Positions 6,189 through 8,790 of a stretch of DNA of 8,790 bases are shown piece by piece; the first letter of the stretch is position 1, and each line of letters starts with the position of its first letter. The stretch comes from an uncultured Faecalibacterium sp. (GTDB lineage Bacteria; Bacillota; Clostridia; Oscillospirales; Ruminococcaceae), in contig CAAHET010000033.1 of the NCBI GenBank assembly GCA_900772565.1, forward strand, positions 1 through 8,790, read 5' to 3'. The notes under the pieces are model-generated. The model saw only the letters and a program-made list of their open reading frames with translations, made no database searches and was not told the DNA's origin. Made by a program: the position numbers and the translations under genes.

Positions 6189-7061
6189 ATGAGCAAGATC
6201 GCAATTCTGACCGATTCCTCCTGCGATATCCCGCAGGAGATGGCCGAAAAGTACGGCATTGATATCATGAGCTTCCACATCCTGCTGGATGATGTGGATT
6301 ACGTTGAGCGTGTGGACTGCACCAACACCGAATTCTACGATAAAATGCGCGCGGCAAAGGGTGTGCCCTCTACCGCCGCCATCACGCCTATCCAGTTCTG
6401 TGAAAAATACTGTCAGTATGTGGACGAGGGCTACACGGATGTCATCCATGTGCCCATCAACAAGTCCGGTTCCTCCACCTACAACAACGCCCTGATGGCA
6501 CAGGGCATGCTGCGGGAGGAGCGCCCGGAGCACCATTTGAACATCCATCTGCTGGACCCTCACACCTATTCTATGGTGTTCGGCTGGTATCTGTGCGAGA
6601 TGGCACGCAAGCTGCAGAACGGCGCAGAGATCCGCCACGTCATCCACGAGTTTGAGCGGCAGATGAACTGCATGGAGATCGTGCTAGGGCCCTACAGCCT
6701 GAAGCAGATGAAAAAGAGCGGCCGCATCTCCGCTGCCGCAGCCGTCATGGGCGAGCTGATGGGCATCCGCCCCATCATTACCCTGATCGACGGCAAGACC
6801 AAGGTGGAGGCCAAGGTGCGCGGCGATGACAAGGTGGTGCCCGCCATGGTGGAGCTGTGCCAGAAGCGCGCCGGGGATGTGGAGGACTTTGAGTATATGA
6901 TCGGCCACACCAACATCCCGCAGGCAGAGGATCTGGAAAAGGCCTGCCGCAAGGCCTTTGGCAAGCCGCCGCTGGCCGTATTCGAGCTGGGCGGTGTGGT
7001 CTCTGCCAACACCGGCCCCGACACCGTGGCGCTGGTTTACACCGGCCACCCCAGAGGGTAA
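6189..7061 (+). CDS. DegV family fatty-acid-binding protein
   Basis: The product has 290 residues. DegV proteins bind a long-chain fatty acid; in Bacillota, FakB proteins of this family present it to the kinase FakA for entry into phospholipids. The family marks seen are ILTDSSCDIP (6-15), GVPSTAAITP (58-67, in the place of the usual T-S-x-P loop), KSGSSTYNNA (92-101, fatty-acid carboxylate region), LKQMKKSGRIS (171-181), IRPIITLIDGK (193-203) and LGGVVSANTGPDTVAL (267-282). The two binding-loop motifs deviate from the common form, so ligand preference may differ. ATG 6189 is chosen because GAGGG (6179-6183) lies just upstream; the in-frame ATGs at 6171 and 6177 lack such a site. It is the last gene of the kinase operon. 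No DAK-domain FakA kinase is in the window. Confidence 0.92.
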   Translation: MSKIAILTDSSCDIPQEMAEKYGIDIMSFHILLDDVDYVERVDCTNTEFYDKMRAAKGVPSTAAITPIQFCEKYCQYVDEGYTDVIHVPINKSGSSTYNNALMAQGMLREERPEHHLNIHLLDPHTYSMVFGWYLCEMARKLQNGAEIRHVIHEFERQMNCMEIVLGPYSLKQMKKSGRISAAAAVMGELMGIRPIITLIDGKTKVEAKVRGDDKVVPAMVELCQKRAGDVEDFEYMIGHTNIPQAEDLEKACRKAFGKPPLAVFELGGVVSANTGPDTVALVYTGHPRG

Positions 7062-7065
7062 TTTC

Positions 7066-7106
7066 AAAATGGCTGCTGCACAAAACAATGTGCAGCAGCC
7101 ATTTTT
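7066..7106 (+). terminator. Strong intrinsic terminator after the DegV-family gene
   Basis: A perfect 17-bp stem pairs AAAATGGCTGCTGCACA (7066-7082) with its complement at 7089-7105 around the loop AAAACA, within a run of five Ts (7102-7106). The A run on the left means it could also work on the opposite strand. It ends the three-gene operon. Confidence 0.92.
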
Positions 7107-7120
7107 GTATTCTTGTGCCA

Positions 7121-7149
7121 TTGCATTCCGTCCGATTTTGTGATATACT
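7121..7149 (+). promoter_or_regulatory. Promoter of the queT operon
   Basis: TTGCAT (7121-7126), a 17-base spacer and TATACT (7144-7149) with TGA directly before it (extended -10) form a near-consensus sigma-A promoter. It lies between the preceding terminator and the riboswitch. Predicted start is near 7156, giving a leader of about 140 bases. Confidence 0.8.
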
Positions 7150-7186
7150 CCCTTCTGCTGTGCTTTTTTGTGCAGTATCCTCAAAG

Positions 7187-7290
7187 AGCAACTTAGGATT
7201 TTAGGCTCCCCGGCACCACTCGAGCGGTGCCGGGCAAAACCCACAGGAGCTGGCGGTTCCTGTGCGGTCAAAATCAAACCGCTGGAGTAT
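7187..7290 (+). promoter_or_regulatory. preQ1-III (class III pre-queuosine-1) riboswitch
   Basis: The leader of queT matches, as I recall it, the class III preQ1 aptamer described from Faecalibacterium: a conserved AACTTAGGATTTTAGGCTCC stretch (7190-7209), then a strong 9-bp hairpin CCCGGCACC/GGTGCCGGG (7209-7217 with 7226-7234), an A-rich joiner, and CACAGGA/TCCTGTG (7242-7248 with 7258-7264). A last small hairpin, GCGGT/ACCGC (7264-7268 with 7278-7282), touches the ribosome binding site TGGAG (7283-7287). AGGCTCC can alternatively pair with GGAGCT (7246-7251), a possible switch. Ligand binding would be expected to limit translation of queT, as in the known class. There is no T run after the structure, so control of translation rather than of termination is likely. 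Boundaries are approximate. Confidence 0.85.
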
Positions 7291-7294
7291 TATC

Positions 7295-7822
7295 ATGAAT
7301 CAGAATTCTTCCGTCCGTAAGCTGGTGCACTGCGGTGTAGTGGCAGCCATCTATGTGGTGCTGTGTCTGGCATTGCAGCCCCTCTCCTATGGTGCTGTGC
7401 AGGTGCGCGTGGCCGAGGCTCTGTGCCTGCTGCCCGTGTTCGGTGCCGAGTACATCGTGGGTGTTGTGCTTGGCTGCTTCCTTGCAAACCTGCTGGGCTC
7501 CACCATCGTGGATGTGATTTTTGGCACGCTGGCTACCCTGCTGGCCTGCCTTGTCACCTACAAGCTGCGCAATGTGCGCTTCAAGGGTCTGGCCATTGCC
7601 GCCAGCCTGCCCCCGGTGCTGTTCAACGCCGTGATCATCGGCATTGAGATTGCCGTGATGTTCCCGGACCCCACGTCCAGTGCACCCATCTGGCTGGCCT
7701 GCATCACCAACGGCATCTCGGTGGGCATCGGCGAGTTGATCAGCTGCACGGTGCTGGGCGTCGTACTGGTAAAGCTGATTGAGAGCAACGCCGCACTGCG
7801 CAAGGTGTTTGCGGCGGAATAA
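7295..7822 (+). CDS. queT: QueT family queuosine-precursor transporter (ECF S component)
   Basis: The product is a 175-residue membrane protein with about five or six hydrophobic segments. Family motifs are LSYGAVQVRVAEAL (30-43), the long GCFLANLLGSTIVDVIFG (60-77) and NGISVGIGELI (139-149). QueT proteins are the substrate-binding subunits of energy-coupling-factor transporters and take up a queuosine precursor (preQ1 or related base), working with shared EcfA/A'/T subunits encoded elsewhere. The preQ1-type riboswitch directly upstream independently supports this substrate. The ATG at 7295 has TGGAG (7283-7287) at a 7-base spacing; the open frame back to a GTG at 7262 lies inside the aptamer and is not used. 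The HAD gene follows after 15 bases. Confidence 0.94.
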   Translation: MNQNSSVRKLVHCGVVAAIYVVLCLALQPLSYGAVQVRVAEALCLLPVFGAEYIVGVVLGCFLANLLGSTIVDVIFGTLATLLACLVTYKLRNVRFKGLAIAASLPPVLFNAVIIGIEIAVMFPDPTSSAPIWLACITNGISVGIGELISCTVLGVVLVKLIESNAALRKVFAAE

Positions 7823-7837
7823 CACAAGGAGGTTTCC

Positions 7838-8488
7838 ATGCAGCCAAACGGTATGATCTTCTGGGACTGGAACGGTACCCTGATGGACGATGTGGACTTT
7901 ACCCACAGCTGCCTGAACTGGATGCTGGAGACCCACGGCTACCCCCAGCGGTACGATCTGGCTGCCTACCGGGAGTTGTTCGGTTTTCCCATCGAGGACT
8001 ACTACCGCTGCGCCGGGTTCGACTTTGCGCGGCACCCCTACCCAGAGCTTGCCGCCCGCTTTATGGAGCACTACAACGCCGGTGTGCCCGGCTGCGCTGT
8101 AACGGCGCACGCCGTTGACACCCTGCAAACGCTGACCCGCATGGGCTGGCAGCAGGCTGTGCTTTCCGCCTCCCGCCGTGATTACCTGATCGAGCAGGTA
8201 TCCGCCCGGGGTCTGCAAGGCTTTTTTACCGAGTTGCTCGGCCTTGCGGACATTTACGGCGTAAGCAAGGTACAGCTTGGCACCGACTATCTGCGCCGCA
8301 CCGGCATCGACCCGGCGGCCTGCGTGATGGTCGGCGACACCGACCACGATGCTGCGGTGGCTGCGGCCATCGGTGCGGCCTGTGTGCTGTACACCGGCGG
8401 GCATCAGTCCCGCGCCCGGCTGGAAAAGGCCAGCCCCTACGTCATTGACGGCCTTGCCCAGTTGCCCGCACTGCTGGAAACGATATAA
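7838..8488 (+). CDS. HAD family hydrolase, phosphoglycolate phosphatase-like
   Basis: The product is a 216-residue cytoplasmic HAD-superfamily protein with a helical cap after motif I. Motif I is DWNGTL (10-15) with nucleophile D10; the usual general acid/base Asp two positions later is N12. Motif II is S110 in VLSAS, motif III is probably K144 in GVSKVQLG, and motif IV is GDTDHD (166-171), which holds Mg2+. All but the second Asp are intact. The overall pattern is that of phosphatases such as Gph, but the substrate cannot be read from sequence, and the Asn suggests either slow phosphatase activity or a different chemistry. AAGGAGG (7826-7832) gives a 5-base spacing to the ATG. It is co-transcribed with queT and is thus likely under the same promoter. 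A role in nucleotide or queuosine metabolism is possible from context only. Confidence 0.88.
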   Translation: MQPNGMIFWDWNGTLMDDVDFTHSCLNWMLETHGYPQRYDLAAYRELFGFPIEDYYRCAGFDFARHPYPELAARFMEHYNAGVPGCAVTAHAVDTLQTLTRMGWQQAVLSASRRDYLIEQVSARGLQGFFTELLGLADIYGVSKVQLGTDYLRRTGIDPAACVMVGDTDHDAAVAAAIGAACVLYTGGHQSRARLEKASPYVIDGLAQLPALLETI

Positions 8489-8492
8489 TATT

Positions 8493-8536
8493 AGTGGCTC
8501 AGAAACACCTGTCGGTGTTTCTGAGCCACTTTTTTT
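8493..8536 (+). terminator. Strong intrinsic terminator after the HAD gene
   Basis: A perfect 17-bp stem, AGTGGCTCAGAAACACC (8493-8509) with its complement 8514-8530, has a TGTC loop and seven Ts (8530-8536). It starts five bases after the stop codon and ends the queT-HAD transcript. Confidence 0.94.
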
Positions 8537-8551
8537 GCTGCGTGCCGCCCC

Positions 8552-8573
8552 GTTCAAATCCCACTGCGAAGAT
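8552..8573 (+). pseudogene. tRNA 3'-end relic (T-arm-like fragment)
   Basis: GTTCAAATCCCACTGC (8552-8567) on the plus strand differs by one base from the T-loop and 3' segment of the tRNA-Pro gene on the minus strand (complement 8619-8634). Both copies run into the same A6-GGCCAGTACAC terminator arm after 6 or 7 unrelated bases. No tRNA body precedes it: there is no matching acceptor or anticodon arm upstream. It may be the remains of a tRNA gene or of a tRNA-plus-terminator inversion or duplication. Part of the match is the generic T-loop, so the call is tentative. Confidence 0.4.
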
Positions 8574-8611
8574 AAAAAAGGCCAGTACACGAATGTGTAC
8601 TGGCCTTTTTT
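8574..8611. terminator. Bidirectional terminator of the tRNA operon
   Basis: A6-GGCCAGTACAC (8574-8590) pairs perfectly over 17 bp with 8595-8611 around a GAAT loop, with a six-base A run on one side and T run on the other. It terminates the minus-strand tRNA genes and could back up the HAD terminator from the other side. On the minus strand the stem begins with the last A of the tRNA-Pro CCA end. Confidence 0.92.
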
Positions 8612-8686
8612 GGTCGGAGCAGCGGGATTTGAACCCACGGCCTCCTCGTCCCGAACGAGGCGCGCTACCAACTGCGCTATGCCCCG
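8611..8686 (-). tRNA. tRNA-Pro (anticodon CGG)
   Basis: A complete cloverleaf reads on the minus strand. Acceptor CGGGGCA (8686-8680) pairs with TGCTCCG through one G-U. The D-loop has AGTTGGTA, the anticodon stem is CCTCG/CGAGG with loop TTCGGGA (anticodon CGG, complement 8651-8653), and the T-loop is TTCAAAT. Discriminator A and an encoded CCA end the gene (8613-8611). It reads CCG proline codons, which fit this GC-rich genome. The terminator stem overlaps the final A of CCA. Confidence 0.96.
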
Positions 8687-8690
8687 AAAA

Positions 8691-8715
8691 TACCGCAGCT
8701 TATTCGGCTGCGGTA
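8691..8715 (-). other. Hairpin in the spacer between the two tRNA genes
   Basis: TACCGCAGC and GCTGCGGTA form a perfect 9-bp stem with a 7-base loop in the 31-base spacer. On the minus strand it is followed by TTTT and then at once by the first base of tRNA-Pro. It could be a processing signal that separates the two tRNAs, or a weak attenuator after tRNA-Gln. Confidence 0.6.
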
Positions 8716-8717
8716 AC

Positions 8718-8790
8718 TGGTTGGGGATGAGAGAATCGAACTCCCACAAGTAGAGTCAGAGTCTACCGCACTACCACTATGCAAATCCCC
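8718..8790 (-). tRNA. tRNA-Gln (anticodon CTG), 5' base beyond the window
   Basis: On the minus strand GGGGAT pairs with ATCCCC; the 3' strand continues A, discriminator A, CCA, so the first acceptor base (expected T, pairing with A72) must lie at 8791, just outside. The anticodon stem is GTAGA/TCTAC with loop CTCTGAC, giving anticodon CTG (complement 8757-8759). The T-arm is GGGAG-TTCGATT-CTCTC with one G-U pair. The weak U1-A72 pair is typical of glutamine tRNAs. It is upstream of tRNA-Pro in the same transcript. Confidence 0.93.

Noticed and set aside
7274..8749. Open frame of 491 codons on the minus strand
   Set aside because: It translates straight through the tRNA-Pro gene (the familiar false peptide GIAQLVARLVRDEEAVGS) and two terminators, so it is not a protein.
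8349..8753. Plus-strand frames ending near 8730-8753
   Set aside because: They are translations of terminators and tRNA antisense sequence (the DLNPRPPRPERGALPTALCP type artefact).
1..8790. CRISPR array, phage, transposon, toxin-antitoxin or defence island
   Set aside because: No regularly spaced repeats, transposase, integrase or defence motifs are visible. The genes are mostly core functions.

Overview
The window looks like a piece of chromosome from a GC-rich gut Clostridia (Bacillota), most likely Faecalibacterium or a close relative in Oscillospiraceae. The reasons are the DUF512 - der - plsY gene order, strong AGGAGG ribosome binding sites, a QueT-type ECF transporter gene behind what I read as a class III preQ1 riboswitch (a rare class whose known structure comes from F. 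prausnitzii), and the general codon usage. This taxonomic call is inference; there is no rRNA gene here.

Layout. The left edge (1-68) is the end of rpmF (ribosomal protein L32), followed by a hairpin terminator. Then comes a housekeeping run on the plus strand: a DUF512 PDZ/radical-SAM protein (161-1489), a palindromic intergenic repeat, the ribosome-assembly GTPase Der (1648-2991) and the acyl-phosphate glycerol-3-phosphate acyltransferase PlsY (3010-3672), closed by a terminator. Next is a monocistronic secreted protein (3933-4406) with a NEAT-like fold signature, a good promoter and a perfect 16-bp palindrome just before its ribosome binding site. It converges through a bidirectional terminator on a 68-residue glycine-rich membrane protein encoded on the minus strand (4458-4664).

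Divergent from the small gene is a tightly packed plus-strand operon: pyridoxal/pyridoxine kinase (4829-5677, TTG start), tRNA methyltransferase TrmL (5674-6180, ATGA overlap) and a DegV-family fatty-acid-binding protein (6189-7061), ending in a 17-bp-stem terminator. A new unit then starts from a TTGCAT-17-TATACT promoter. Its leader carries the preQ1-III-like riboswitch, followed by queT (7295-7822) and a HAD-family phosphatase (7838-8488), and it ends in another strong terminator.

The right edge is a minus-strand tRNA pair: tRNA-Gln(CTG), missing its 5' base at the window edge, then tRNA-Pro(CGG). Their terminator is bidirectional and starts inside the CCA end. On its other side lies a short tRNA T-arm-like relic in inverted orientation.

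There is no gene-free stretch longer than 300 bases. I see no mobile element, CRISPR array, phage gene or defence system. Most of the window is ordinary core genome. The parts most worth a second look are the riboswitch with its two-gene operon, the NEAT-like orphan and its palindrome, the terminator that blocks the only route into the DUF512 gene, the palindromic repeat, and the inverted tRNA-end relic.
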